Positions 52,287 to 61,336 of a stretch of DNA of 64,000 bases are shown here, piece after piece. The stretch is from positions 4,402,001 to 4,466,000 of the forward strand of contig NZ_JAMZDZ010000001.1 of NCBI RefSeq assembly GCF_024172085.1, written 5' to 3'. The stretch is from Hamadaea flava (lineage in GTDB: Bacteria > Actinomycetota > Actinomycetes > Mycobacteriales > Micromonosporaceae). A program made the position numbers and the translations under genes. The notes beneath the pieces were generated by a model. That model was given only the letters and a program-made list of their open reading frames with translations, was not told the origin of the DNA and did not search any database. Positions within the stretch are counted from its first letter, which is position 1, and every line of letters begins with the position of its first letter.

Positions 52287-53120
52287 ATGACGACGACGAC
52301 GTTGATCACCGTTGCCCCGACCGGGGCCGAATCGGCCAAGGCCGACGTGCCGGCCCTGCCCGTCACCCTCGACGAGCTGGTGGCGACCGCACAGGAGTGC
52401 GAGTCGGTCGGCGCGAGCGTGATCCACGTCCACATCCGGGACGAGAAGGCCCAGCCGACGCTCGACCAGGGCCGCCTGCGGGAGACGGTGGCGGCGTTGC
52501 GGCAGGACACCGACCTGATCGTCCAGCTCTCCTCGGGCGGCTCGGTGCACGACCCGGAGGAGGCCCGGCTGGCCGTCCTCGACGCCGCGCCCGACATGGC
52601 GAGCTGCACGATGGGCACGGTGAACTTCGGCGAGGACGTCTTCCTCAACCGCTGGGAGTTCATCGTCGAGCTGCACACCCGGATGCAGGACCGCGGCATC
52701 GTCCCCGAGTACGAGATCTTCGACCTCGGCCAACTGTGGGCGCTTCAGCGGCTGCTGGACAAGTACGGCCTGCCCGCGGGCGGGCACGTGCACGTCGACT
52801 TCGTGATGGGCGTACCGGGCGGGATGCCGGGCACGACCGCCGCGCTGGTCGCCTGCACCACCGCGCTGGCCGACCTGCCAGCCGGGACGACGTTCTCCGC
52901 CACCGGCATCGGCCGGGCGACCCTGCCGGTCCTGCTCGCCTCGTTGTCGGCCGGCGGGCATCTCCGGGTGGGGATGGAAGACACCATCACGTACGCCAAG
53001 GGCCAGCCGGTGGAGTCGAACGCCCAGCTCGTAGCCCGGGCGGCGGGGTTCGCCCGGCTCGCCCAGCGGCCGCCGACGACCTCGGCGCAAGCCCGCCAGA
53101 TGCTGGGCGTACGCCGATAG
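52287..53120 (+). CDS. BKACE family protein (beta-keto acid cleavage enzyme)
   Basis: 277 aa. TIM-barrel zinc enzyme of the 3-keto-5-aminohexanoate cleavage (DUF849) family, which splits beta-keto acids with acetyl-CoA. The N-terminal LITVAPTGAE, zinc-ligand HVHIRD, and QLSSGG, HVHVDFVMGVPGGMPGT and GIGRA segments are visible. Which beta-keto acid it cleaves cannot be told. Followed by a small ParB-like protein and an acyl-CoA dehydrogenase. Confidence 0.88.
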   Translation: MTTTTLITVAPTGAESAKADVPALPVTLDELVATAQECESVGASVIHVHIRDEKAQPTLDQGRLRETVAALRQDTDLIVQLSSGGSVHDPEEARLAVLDAAPDMASCTMGTVNFGEDVFLNRWEFIVELHTRMQDRGIVPEYEIFDLGQLWALQRLLDKYGLPAGGHVHVDFVMGVPGGMPGTTAALVACTTALADLPAGTTFSATGIGRATLPVLLASLSAGGHLRVGMEDTITYAKGQPVESNAQLVARAAGFARLAQRPPTTSAQARQMLGVRR

Positions 53121-53224
53121 GCGGGGATAGTGCTCGCCAAGTGCGGTTAGGGTGGGTAGCGTCCCGGACGACGACGGTCGCCTGGGACGTATTCGGCGGC
53201 GTGTCCTAGGGAGGGGGCGGCACA

Positions 53225-53515
53225 GTGATCTTCAAAGGCGTCCGGGACGGGCGCCCTTATCCGGAACACGGTTACTCCCTGAAGCAGTGGTCCGAGATCC
53301 CGCCCCGGCCGGTCCGGCTCGACCAGCTCGTCACCACCAAGCGCGAACTCGCGCTGGACAAGCTGCTCGCCGAGGACTCCACCTTCTACGGCGACCTCTT
53401 CCCGCACGTCGTTCAGTGGGAAGGCGCCATGTATTTGGAGGACGGCCTGCACCGGGCCCTGCGGGCGGCGCTGCAGCAGCGGCACCAGATCCACGCTAGG
53501 GTGCTGGTCCTGTGA
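53225..53515 (+). CDS. Small ParB/sulfiredoxin-like protein, 96 aa
   Basis: The GTG at 53225 has GGAGGGGG at good distance. VRLDQLVTTKRELALDKL, FPHVVQWEGAMYLEDGLHRALRAALQQR and IHARVLVL follow the layout of the ParB N-terminal (sulfiredoxin-like) domain, with DGLHR in the active loop. I recall similar ~95-aa proteins across actinobacteria, none with known function. Its stop overlaps the acyl-CoA dehydrogenase start (GTGA). The ParB similarity is by eye. Confidence 0.7.
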   Translation: MIFKGVRDGRPYPEHGYSLKQWSEIPPRPVRLDQLVTTKRELALDKLLAEDSTFYGDLFPHVVQWEGAMYLEDGLHRALRAALQQRHQIHARVLVL

Positions 53516-54681
53516 CGACTGCCGCCTGGGACATCCTGGAAATCGACGCGCTGCTGACCCCAGAGGAACGCGACATCCGGGATGCGGTCCGCGCGCTGCT
53601 GGACAAGAAGGTCCGGCCCCACGTCGCCGGGTGGTTCGAGCAGGCGGCGTTGCCCGCCCGGGAGCTGGCCCGCGACTTCGGTGAGCTGGGGCTGCTCGGG
53701 ATGCGGCTGCACGGCCACGGCTGTGCCGGGATGTCCGCGGTGGCGTACGGGCTGGCCTGTCTCGAACTGGAGGCGGCGGACTCCGGCATCCGATCGCTGG
53801 TCAGCGTCCAAGGCTCGCTGGCGATGGAGGCCATCCACGCGTACGGCTCCGACGAGCAGAAGGATCGCTGGCTGCCCGGCATGGCCCGCGGCGAACTCAT
53901 CGGCTGCTTCGGCCTGACCGAGCCGGACCACGGCTCCGACCCGGCTTCGATGGCGACCCGGGCGGTCGCCGACGGCGACGGCTGGCTCCTCCGCGGGGTC
54001 AAGATGTGGATCACCAACGCGCCGGTCGCCGACATCGCGGTCATCTGGGCTCGCGTACCGGACGCGGGGGTGCGCGGATTCCTCGTGCCGCTGGACACCC
54101 CGGGCGTCACCGTCCGGGAGATCACTCAGAAGCTCTCCCTCCGAGCCAGCCTCACGGGCGAGATCGTCCTCGACGACGTACACCTCCCGGCGGACGCGAT
54201 CCTGCCCGGTGCGACCGGTCTGCGGGCGCCGCTGTCCTGCCTGACCGAAGCCCGCTACGGCATCGCCTGGGGGGCGCTCGGGGCGGCCCGCGACTGCCTG
54301 GAGACGGCTTTGGCGTACGCGACGACGCGGGAGCAGTTCGGCAAGCCGCTCGCCGGGTTCCAGCTGACCCAGGCGAAGCTGGCCGACATGGCCCTGGAGC
54401 TGCAGAAGGGGCTGCTGCTCGCGCTGCACCTGGGCCGGACGGCCGACGCGGGCCGGCTGACCCCGCCGATGGTGAGCCTGGCGAAGCTCAACAGCACCCG
54501 CGAGGCGATCCAGATCGCCCGGACGTGCCGGACGATCCTCGGTGCGAACGGCGTCTCCGGCGAGTACCCGATCATGCGGCACGCCAACAACCTGGAAAGC
54601 GTGCTGACCTACGAGGGCACCTCGGAGATCCACCAGCTGGTGATCGGCCAGACCCTCACCGGCATCCCCGCCTTCTCCTAA
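53512..54681 (+). CDS. Acyl-CoA dehydrogenase (glutaryl-CoA dehydrogenase-like)
   Basis: 389 aa, FAD-dependent. GCFGLTEPDHGSDPASM is the FAD/substrate-binding signature, KMWITNAPVADI the next, and YEGTSEIHQLVIGQ carries the C-terminal signature; the catalytic Glu is in that loop as in glutaryl/isovaleryl types. Oxidises an acyl-CoA to the enoyl-CoA. Coupled to the ParB-like gene, and with BKACE may act in the breakdown of an amino-acid-derived acid. Confidence 0.9.
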   Translation: MTTAAWDILEIDALLTPEERDIRDAVRALLDKKVRPHVAGWFEQAALPARELARDFGELGLLGMRLHGHGCAGMSAVAYGLACLELEAADSGIRSLVSVQGSLAMEAIHAYGSDEQKDRWLPGMARGELIGCFGLTEPDHGSDPASMATRAVADGDGWLLRGVKMWITNAPVADIAVIWARVPDAGVRGFLVPLDTPGVTVREITQKLSLRASLTGEIVLDDVHLPADAILPGATGLRAPLSCLTEARYGIAWGALGAARDCLETALAYATTREQFGKPLAGFQLTQAKLADMALELQKGLLLALHLGRTADAGRLTPPMVSLAKLNSTREAIQIARTCRTILGANGVSGEYPIMRHANNLESVLTYEGTSEIHQLVIGQTLTGIPAFS

Positions 54682-54687
54682 CCCGCG

Positions 54688-56238
54688 TCAGCGGGCGGGA
54701 AGGATCGACAGGTCGGCCAGGGCCAGCCGAACGTTCCGGTTGATCACCGTGATCAGCTCGAGCTTGCCGCTCTCGATCCCCCAGGCCACGATCACCGTCG
54801 CGCTGTCACCGTTCGCCGACAGCAGCACGGTGGCCGCATCCAGCCAGCCCACCGGCTCGACCCGGTCCGCCTCGGTCTTCATCGTCTCCACGAGTACGCG
54901 CAACACCGCGCCCGTCGCCGCCCGGAGCGCCGCCGTCGCGCTGACCACCTCGCCGTACCGGGCGGGCACGTGGCCCGGGGTCTGGCAGCGGCGGACGAGG
55001 CGGCCCCGATCGGCCGGGTTCGGCCCGGTGGACAGCGCGAAGCCGAGCCCTCGCCACAGTCCGACCCAGGCCGTCAGCTCACCGTCGAGGCTCGTGTCGA
55101 CCGGCTCGGACTTGTTCGCGGTGTATCGGCGTACGCGGGCGGGGGCGGTCAACGGCCGGCCGAGGGCGAGCAGCTCGGTCGTCCGCAGAATCGGGTCGCC
55201 CATCATCGGGTCCTTGTGACCTTCGGGCGCCACGACGTCGTTGAGGTCGACGGCGTCGAGCAGATCGGTGAGCTGCCCGTCGGCCCGCACGACCTGGCTT
55301 CCGCCGACCGCGGCGTACAGGAGGTGCTGGGGGTCGAGCCAGATCGGCGCGCTGACCGTGGTCACCTTGTCGAGCGTGTGGACCGATCCGGTCGCGACGT
55401 CGAACAGCATCTGGTTGGCGTCGCGAAAGGCGATGTAGCGCCCGTCCGGCGACATCACACCGGGGTTGTCCGGCCGGACGCGCAGGTCGGGTACGGCGTA
55501 CAGGCGGCCGTCGTCGAGCAGCAGGACGGCGGACTCCTCGGTCGCGCTGAACACGCCTCGGGCTCGGCGTCCACGCGGCAGGCTCACCGACGCCTTCTCG
55601 AACTCGATCTCGGCCGGCAACGGGGAACGGCGTACGGGCAGCCGGCTCAGCTCGGCCAACGGCGGCACGACGTCGACGCCGGTGGGCAGGGTGGTCGACT
55701 CTGGACTCGGCGAGCCGGACGTCTCGCCCTCCGGCGTACTCTCCGGGCGCGGGCGACTGACCGTCATGACCAGCCCGATCAGGGCGAGACCGCCGACGAT
55801 CACGCTTCGCCGCCGCACCGTCTGCGCCGACCGCTCCCAGATGAACTGCGCCTCGTCGGCCGGGCTCAGCGAACCGTGGAGACGAGATCGCCGGGGCGCC
55901 TCGTCAGGCAGCGGAACCGGGCGGACGTCCTCGTCAGGATCGGTCTCGGCGAGCGACAGCCGGATCTCGCGCTGCGGATCGGCGTATTCCTTGACGACGT
56001 CGGCGAAGCCCCGCCGGAGCACCTTGTCGGCGGCCTTCTCGGGATCCTGCCGGGCGGCTCCGGGGAGGCGCGCGTACCAGGGCCAGCGGAGCGCCACCGA
56101 GGCCAGCAGGTCCCGGGCAGCCTGGTCGGCGAAGCGCTCGTCGGGGACATATCGCCGGACTTCCCGGATGAGCAGCGGCAGCCGGCTCTCGACGTAGGCG
56201 ACGAAGGCGGCGGGCGGGGCGAGCGCGTCGCGGACCAT
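54688..56238 (-). CDS. Membrane-anchored protein with beta-propeller-like outer domain
   Basis: 516 aa from the ATG at 56238, with GAGGA upstream. Cytoplasmic N-terminus of 140 residues (RFADQAARDLLASVALRWPWYARLP ...), one membrane segment (RRRSVIVGGLALIGLVMTV), Pro/Ser-rich linker, then an outer domain with repeated strand-turn units such as VMSPDGRYIAFRDANQ and LDPQHLLYAA, as in TolB/WD40-like propellers. Adjacent to mshD on the same strand. No known function. Confidence 0.7.
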   Translation of the reverse strand: MVRDALAPPAAFVAYVESRLPLLIREVRRYVPDERFADQAARDLLASVALRWPWYARLPGAARQDPEKAADKVLRRGFADVVKEYADPQREIRLSLAETDPDEDVRPVPLPDEAPRRSRLHGSLSPADEAQFIWERSAQTVRRRSVIVGGLALIGLVMTVSRPRPESTPEGETSGSPSPESTTLPTGVDVVPPLAELSRLPVRRSPLPAEIEFEKASVSLPRGRRARGVFSATEESAVLLLDDGRLYAVPDLRVRPDNPGVMSPDGRYIAFRDANQMLFDVATGSVHTLDKVTTVSAPIWLDPQHLLYAAVGGSQVVRADGQLTDLLDAVDLNDVVAPEGHKDPMMGDPILRTTELLALGRPLTAPARVRRYTANKSEPVDTSLDGELTAWVGLWRGLGFALSTGPNPADRGRLVRRCQTPGHVPARYGEVVSATAALRAATGAVLRVLVETMKTEADRVEPVGWLDAATVLLSANGDSATVIVAWGIESGKLELITVINRNVRLALADLSILPAR

Positions 56239-56284
56239 GCCGACCATCCTCGCCCGCCGATATCACGGTTGGGAATAGCCCGAT

Positions 56285-57253
56285 CTAGAGCCGTTCGAAG
56301 CAGATGTCGGTGGCCCAGCGGACGAATCCGAGGCGTTGGTAGAGCTTGACCGCCGCGGTGTTCGCCTCGTCGACGTAGAGCATGACCTGATCCAGTCCCC
56401 GATGGCGCAGATGCGTCAAGCCCACCGCGGTCAGCGCCGCACCCAGCCCCAGCCCGTGCGCCGCCGGGTCGACGCCGAGCACGTAGACCTCGCCGATCGG
56501 CTCGTGCTGGTGATCGCCTTCAGGCCCGTCGGCGGCATGGCTGCCGTGGACCTTCGTCCAGTGGAAGCCCAGCAACTCCCCGTCCGGCTCGGCCTCCCGG
56601 TACGCCACGAAGAACCCCTCGGCGTCGAACCACCGCTCCGCCATGCGTACGCGTAGATCTTCGAGAGTCCAGCGGCCCTGTTCCGGATGGTCCGCGAAGG
56701 CGCGGGCATTGACCCGCAGCCAAGCCTGGTCGTCGCGGCCTGGGACGAAGGCGCGGACGGCGACCCCGGGCGGCAGCGGCGCGGCCGGGACGGGGCTGAA
56801 CAGCGAGCGGCGCATCTGCAGCAGCACGCGAGCGCGGGTGAAGCCGAGCGAGACGGCGAGCGCGCCCGCCGACGGATGATCGCCGTGCGCCCACAGCCGC
56901 AGCCGTCCGGACGGATCGTTCTCCGCCGCCACAGCCAGCGCCGCAGTGACGAGCGCGCGGCCGAGACCGCGCCGCCGTCGCAGCGGATGCACCACCAGCT
57001 CGGCGCTCGGCCCGGCGATCTTGTCGGTCGGGTCGACGTGCGCGTAGCCGACGAGCCGGCCGACCTCGTCCGTGACGAGGAGGTGGACGGCCGGCACCTC
57101 GCCGCCTTGCCGCAGATGCAGCATGACGTGCTCGGACAGCGGGTACGCCCCGTCGACGTCACCGGCGAGATCGGCCAGCTCGACCGCCTGAGTCACCTGA
57201 TCGGGCGTCAGCCGACCGGCGCGTTCCACTCTGACGTTCGGCTTGGCGATCAT
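56285..57253 (-). CDS. mshD: Mycothiol synthase
   Basis: 322 aa, two GNAT domains. Acetylates Cys-GlcN-Ins to mycothiol, the last step of synthesis. The C-terminal active domain holds EVYVLGVDPAAHGLGLGAALT (acetyl-CoA loop) and YVDEANTAAVKLYQRLGF; the N-terminal domain has VVHPLRRRRGLGRALV. Length and both domains match MshD. Mycothiol marks the organism as an actinobacterium. Confidence 0.94.
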   Translation of the reverse strand: MIAKPNVRVERAGRLTPDQVTQAVELADLAGDVDGAYPLSEHVMLHLRQGGEVPAVHLLVTDEVGRLVGYAHVDPTDKIAGPSAELVVHPLRRRRGLGRALVTAALAVAAENDPSGRLRLWAHGDHPSAGALAVSLGFTRARVLLQMRRSLFSPVPAAPLPPGVAVRAFVPGRDDQAWLRVNARAFADHPEQGRWTLEDLRVRMAERWFDAEGFFVAYREAEPDGELLGFHWTKVHGSHAADGPEGDHQHEPIGEVYVLGVDPAAHGLGLGAALTAVGLTHLRHRGLDQVMLYVDEANTAAVKLYQRLGFVRWATDICFERL

Positions 57254-57333
57254 GCCGACAGACTAGGGCCTGCGCTCGTTTCGTGCGTCCCGGCCTTCGG
57301 GATTGTCCTCACCTGCCGCAGCCCCTCGGAGCG

Positions 57334-58059
57334 TCAGAGCGCGATGCGCTCCTTCGCGGTGGCCGGGAGGCCCTCCTCGGTGTGCCGCGCCGACGGCAGG
57401 ACGAACTTGTAGCCGACCTGGCGCACGGTGCCGATCATCGACTCGTATTCCGAGCCGAGCTTCGCGCGCAGCCGCCGGACGTGGACGTCGACGGTCCGGG
57501 TGCCGCCGAAGTAGTCGTAGCCCCAGACCTCGCGCAGCAGCTGGTCGCGGGTGAACACCCGGCCTGGGTGCTGGGCGAGGAACTTCAGCAGCTCGAACTC
57601 CTTGTAGGTGAGGTCGAGCGGGCGGCCCTTCAGCTTCGCCGCGTAGGTGTCGGGGTCGATCGTCAGCTCGCCGCCGCGGATCTGCCCGCTGGCGCTGGCG
57701 GTCGCGGAGGTCAGCCGGCCCACGGCCAGCCGCAGCCGCGCCTCGACCTCGGCCGGACCGGCGGTGGCGAGGATGACGTCGTCCACGCCCCAGTCGGAGT
57801 TGAGGGCGATCAGACCGGCCTCGCTCACAACAGCGATCAGCGGTACGCCGATCCCGGTCGCGTGCAGCATGCGACAGGTGGCACGGGCGTCGGACAGCTC
57901 GGACCGCGCGTCGACCAGCACCGCGTCGGGGCTGGGAGCAGAGACGAGCGTCCGCACGTCACGAGGGGCGGTCCGGACGGCGTGAGGCAGCAGATCGAGC
58001 GCGGGGAGCACCATCGAGGGCTCGCCGGCGCGCGGCGTCACGAGAAGCAGTATCTCCAC
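57334..58059 (-). CDS. glnR: Orphan response regulator GlnR, nitrogen regulator
   Basis: 241 aa from the GTG at 58059, five bases after GGAGG. The receiver-like domain (residues 1-105) lacks the full acidic pocket but keeps VLVDAR, and the OmpR-type winged helix runs [21 protein letters not shown] and [25 protein letters not shown]. This matches actinobacterial GlnR, which activates or represses glnA, amtB and other nitrogen genes without a partner kinase. No histidine kinase is nearby, in keeping. Confidence 0.93.
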   Translation of the reverse strand: MEILLLVTPRAGEPSMVLPALDLLPHAVRTAPRDVRTLVSAPSPDAVLVDARSELSDARATCRMLHATGIGVPLIAVVSEAGLIALNSDWGVDDVILATAGPAEVEARLRLAVGRLTSATASASGQIRGGELTIDPDTYAAKLKGRPLDLTYKEFELLKFLAQHPGRVFTRDQLLREVWGYDYFGGTRTVDVHVRRLRAKLGSEYESMIGTVRQVGYKFVLPSARHTEEGLPATAKERIAL

Positions 58060-58239
58060 ATCTACCTCCGTCACACACGGGGGGTGGAACTCCCCGGCGG
58101 CACTGACGGGCGGGTTAAGGCTTGACTCTAGCCGAACTAACCCCGAACACCAGGGTTGTTCCACCTGGTGCGCGGCGTCGTGGTCAAGTTGAGACTTGGT
58201 TCATCAAGCCGAAACACGAATTCACAGACGTGACATCTC

Positions 58240-58968
58240 TTATTGATTCAGCGGGACGTTTTCGGCGTACGCCGTGATGTCGAGCCCGTCCGGGGTGGCG
58301 TTGATCTTCTGGAGTTTGAGGTCATAGGGCAGCTTCGGCAGCGCCACGTCGAAGACCAGCTTGTCCTGGTACGCCGCGATCAGCGACTTGACCAGCGCGT
58401 TGAGGTTGGCGTCCGTCCCGTTCAGCTCGGTGACCTGCACCCGCAGTTTCGTCGGCCCGGCCAGGGTGACCTTGGCCTTGCCGGTCAGCGGGATGCTGAA
58501 GCCGCCCAGCGTCGCCTCGCCCGACACCCTCAACGTGCCGTCGGCGTCGGCCGCCAGTGTCAGGCCCTTGAACTTCGTCTGCTTCACCACGACGTCCCAA
58601 GGCACGACCGAGGTGCCGGTGACCTTGTCGGCCGTGATCGTGCCCTCGCCCGAGCGCAGGGCGTCCAGCGGGGCGTTCACCCCGGACGCGGTCAGGGTGA
58701 ACTTCGGCAGCGTGATGCCCTGCCCCGCCAGGTTCGGCAGGACGATGACGATCTGGTCGTACTTGCCGCTCATCACTTCGGTGATGAACGGGAACCCGCC
58801 CACGTCGACGCTCGGCTCCCCGGAGCTCATCCCCCGGCGGGACACCTCGGCGACCGTCTGCTGCTTGATCTGATCCTCGGCGTACGCGGCGACCGCGCGA
58901 TCCATCGCGAACACGCCCACCCCGACGATGAGGACGAGTACTACCGCGGTGATCAGGAACCGGCGCAA
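58240..58968 (-). CDS. DUF2993 (LmeA-like) phospholipid-binding protein
   Basis: 242 aa. N-terminal signal anchor (FLITAVVLVLIVGVGVFAM), then an all-beta/helix DUF2993 domain (VDVGGFPFITEVMSGKYDQI, VKQTKFKGLTLAADADGTL). In mycobacteria LmeA takes part in lipomannan elongation outside the membrane; here the exact role is inferred. Divergent or separate from glnR; follows the 316-aa membrane protein gene. Confidence 0.88.
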   Translation of the reverse strand: MRRFLITAVVLVLIVGVGVFAMDRAVAAYAEDQIKQQTVAEVSRRGMSSGEPSVDVGGFPFITEVMSGKYDQIVIVLPNLAGQGITLPKFTLTASGVNAPLDALRSGEGTITADKVTGTSVVPWDVVVKQTKFKGLTLAADADGTLRVSGEATLGGFSIPLTGKAKVTLAGPTKLRVQVTELNGTDANLNALVKSLIAAYQDKLVFDVALPKLPYDLKLQKINATPDGLDITAYAENVPLNQ

Positions 58969-59006
58969 GGTTTCTCCTCGTCCCGTGGGGGTCTTCGTGA
59001 ACTCGG

Positions 59007-59076
59007 TGCGTCGAGCAGTGCGTCAGGGCGTGCGTCGAGCGGTGCGTCAGGTGTATGCGTCGAGCGGTGCGTCAGG
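59007..59076. repeat. Imperfect tandem repeat, three units of about 21-22 bp
   Basis: TGCGTCGAGCGGTGCGTCAGG, three times (59007, 59031, 59056), the last running over the stop of the 316-aa gene. Confidence 0.8.
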
Positions 59077-60022
59077 TCAGGAAGATCGCGGAGACGGCGT
59101 ACGCGACCGGGGCGGCGAGCGCGAACCCGCCGAGCGGTCCCTGCATGTGCCGGGCGAGCCACATCGTGGGCGCGTCCCCGGCCAGTTCCCGGCCGGCCTC
59201 GGCGAACCCGACGGCCAGGTCGGCGAGGACACCGGCACCGGCGGCGGCCAGCCCGATGAAGGCAGCCTCCTTCGGCCCGAATCCGACGAGATAGCTGCCC
59301 CAGATGGTCGCGGCGATCGTGCCCGCGCACGCCCCGACGACCACGCCCAGCGATCCGCGCGGCACCTGGGCGGCGATCCGCGGCACCGGGGCGACGGTGT
59401 CCATCAGCCGGGCCACCAGCAGCGCGACGCCGGTCGCGGTGAGGCAGACGACGATCGCCTGGGTGCCCTTGGGAATGCGGGTCAGCACGATGAGCGTCGA
59501 GAAGCTGACCACGCCGATCACCACCAGCAGCGTCGCGCCGAGCGACTCGGTGACCCGCATCCGGACCGCGCCGGTGACCATCTGCCCCACGAACGCGGCG
59601 ACGAACCCGACGACCGCGGCCAGCGCCAGCGGGCCGAGCCCGGCCACATCGGGATAGACGGCCGCGATGTCGGCCGCGATCGCGGTCAGCAGACCGGCCG
59701 CGGCCACGACCTTCATCCCCGGCGGGCGCATCGCCATCGTCCAGGACAGCAGGAACAACACCTGTACGCCGAAGATGACGACGGCGTACGACGTGCGCGC
59801 GTTGGGGCCGGAGGTCTGCGCGCCGAAGATCAGGCCGACCCCGAGCATCGCCGAGAACCCAGCGATGAACAGGGAGAGCAGCCGGCGTACGGGGACGAAC
59901 GGCGGCTCCATGTCGTCGTCGAGTTCGTCCTGGTCCAGGTCTTCCGGCGGCAGCTCGCGCTCACGCGGCCGGTCGCTGCGTGACCTGCGATCTTGTCGCT
60001 GATCTTCGGGGGCGGGGAACAC
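59072..60022 (-). CDS. Multi-pass membrane protein, 316 aa
   Basis: Acidic and Arg-rich N-terminus (about 45 residues), then eight to nine hydrophobic segments from LLSLFIAGFSAMLGVGLIFG to FALAAPVAYAVSAIFL. No motif I know; similar proteins are widespread in actinobacteria without function. The end overlaps a small tandem repeat. Probably a unit with the LmeA-like gene downstream. Confidence 0.7.
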   Translation of the reverse strand: MFPAPEDQRQDRRSRSDRPRERELPPEDLDQDELDDDMEPPFVPVRRLLSLFIAGFSAMLGVGLIFGAQTSGPNARTSYAVVIFGVQVLFLLSWTMAMRPPGMKVVAAAGLLTAIAADIAAVYPDVAGLGPLALAAVVGFVAAFVGQMVTGAVRMRVTESLGATLLVVIGVVSFSTLIVLTRIPKGTQAIVVCLTATGVALLVARLMDTVAPVPRIAAQVPRGSLGVVVGACAGTIAATIWGSYLVGFGPKEAAFIGLAAAGAGVLADLAVGFAEAGRELAGDAPTMWLARHMQGPLGGFALAAPVAYAVSAIFLT

Positions 60023-60077
60023 CTGACGATCGTGCCCTGCGCCACAGCGGACCGCAACTCAGTGCGGCCGCATTACC

Positions 60078-60136
60078 TGCGGATCACGGTTACACAGGTC
60101 AAAGCCGCTCAAGATCGCATGCGTAACCATGATCCG
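60078..60136. repeat. Hairpin repeat family 2, copy B
   Basis: TGCGGATCACGGTTAC and GTAACCATGATCCGCA pair in 15 of 16 positions, with the same flank AGGAAAA as at 34578. A third half-arm, CATGATCCGCGG, follows at 60148. Confidence 0.85.
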
Positions 60137-60223
60137 CAGGAAAATAGCCATGATCCGCGGGCAGTCCCGGATTGTGGGCTGGTTGTTCGGCGAACCACGA
60201 CGGGGCTGGTAGGGTCGCTGGCT

Positions 60224-60301
60224 ATGGGCATCCTGCTCACTAAGAGGCGCGCGGTCGACCTGTGCCGCGTGGCCGCCTGCCTGTGTCGCCCCGTCTGCTG
60301 A
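60224..60301 (+). CDS. Cysteine-rich leader peptide of the sulfurtransferase operon
   Basis: A 25-codon frame, ATG to TGA. Residues 6-13 are TKRRAVDL, then Cys at 14, 19, 21 and 25, with the last just before the stop. In mycobacteria and relatives, short frames with a C-terminal Cys cluster upstream of sulfur genes attenuate downstream expression in response to cysteine. Here the sulfurtransferase starts 175 nt on, with GGGAGAG before its ATG. Too short to appear in usual gene calls. Confidence 0.8.
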   Translation: MGILLTKRRAVDLCRVAACLCRPVC

Positions 60302-60476
60302 CGGCGGCGCCGGCAGTCATGCCTGCCTTTCCCTCACGCCTGTAGAGGCTGTAGCGACGCCGCTGTCGTAGGTACCCGTTCCTTACAGGGTCGGGCGCGG
60401 CGCGTTCTCCATCGAAGATCATGCTTGAAGCGCGAGCGCCGACTCACCCTAGCCATCCATCAAGGGAGAGCTTTCC

Positions 60477-61331
60477 ATGAGTCGCGACACCGCACTCGTC
60501 ACGGCCGACTGGGCCGAGAAGAACCTCGAGGCCCCCGGTCTCGTCTTCGTCGAGGTCGACGAGGACACCACCGCCTACGACGGCGGGCACATCCCCGGCG
60601 CTGTGAAGATCGACTGGAAGACCGATCTGCAGGACCAGGTTCGCCGGGACTTCGTCAACAAGCAGCAGTTCGAGGCGCTGCTGTCGGCGCGCGGCATCGC
60701 CAACGACGACACCGTCATCCTCTACGGCGGCAACAACAACTGGTTCGCCGCGTACGCGTACTGGTACTTCAAGCTGTACGGGCACGGCGACGTCCGGCTG
60801 CTCGACGGTGGTCGCAAGAAGTGGGAGCTGGACGCCCGGCCCTACACCAAGGACGTCCCTAACCGTCCGGCGACCGCCTACCTGGCTCAGGACCAGGACC
60901 TGTCGATCCGCGCCTTCCGCGACGACGTCGTGCAGGCGATCGGCACGCAGAACCTCGTCGACGTCCGCAGCCCCGACGAGTACGCCGGCCGCCTGCTGGC
61001 TCCGGCGCACCTGCCGCAGGAGCAGGCGCAGCGCGCCGGCCACGTGCCGACCGCGATCAGCGTGCCGTGGAGCAAGGCGGCCAACGAGGACGGCACGTTC
61101 AAGACCGACGAGGAGCTGACGGACCTGTACACGGCGGCCGGCTTGGACAAGTCCAAGGAGACCATCGCGTACTGCCGCATCGGCGAGCGTTCCTCGCACA
61201 CCTGGTTCGTCCTGCACGAGCTGCTGGGCGAGCCGAGCGTCAAGAACTACGACGGAAGCTGGACCGAGTACGGCTCGCTCGTCGGCGTGCCGGTGGCGCT
61301 GGGCGACGAGCCCGGTTCTCTGGAGGGCTGA
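60477..61331 (+). CDS. Thiosulfate sulfurtransferase (CysA/SseA type rhodanese)
   Basis: 284 aa, two rhodanese domains. The active Cys233 is in AYCRIGERSS, with VDVRSPDEY earlier in domain 2 and GGHIPGA in domain 1. Moves sulfur from thiosulfate to an acceptor; in actinobacteria it is tied to cysteine and thio-cofactor synthesis. Heads an operon with the DUF1416 gene, under a Cys-rich leader peptide. Confidence 0.92.
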   Translation: MSRDTALVTADWAEKNLEAPGLVFVEVDEDTTAYDGGHIPGAVKIDWKTDLQDQVRRDFVNKQQFEALLSARGIANDDTVILYGGNNNWFAAYAYWYFKLYGHGDVRLLDGGRKKWELDARPYTKDVPNRPATAYLAQDQDLSIRAFRDDVVQAIGTQNLVDVRSPDEYAGRLLAPAHLPQEQAQRAGHVPTAISVPWSKAANEDGTFKTDEELTDLYTAAGLDKSKETIAYCRIGERSSHTWFVLHELLGEPSVKNYDGSWTEYGSLVGVPVALGDEPGSLEG

Positions 61332-61336
61332 TCAAG

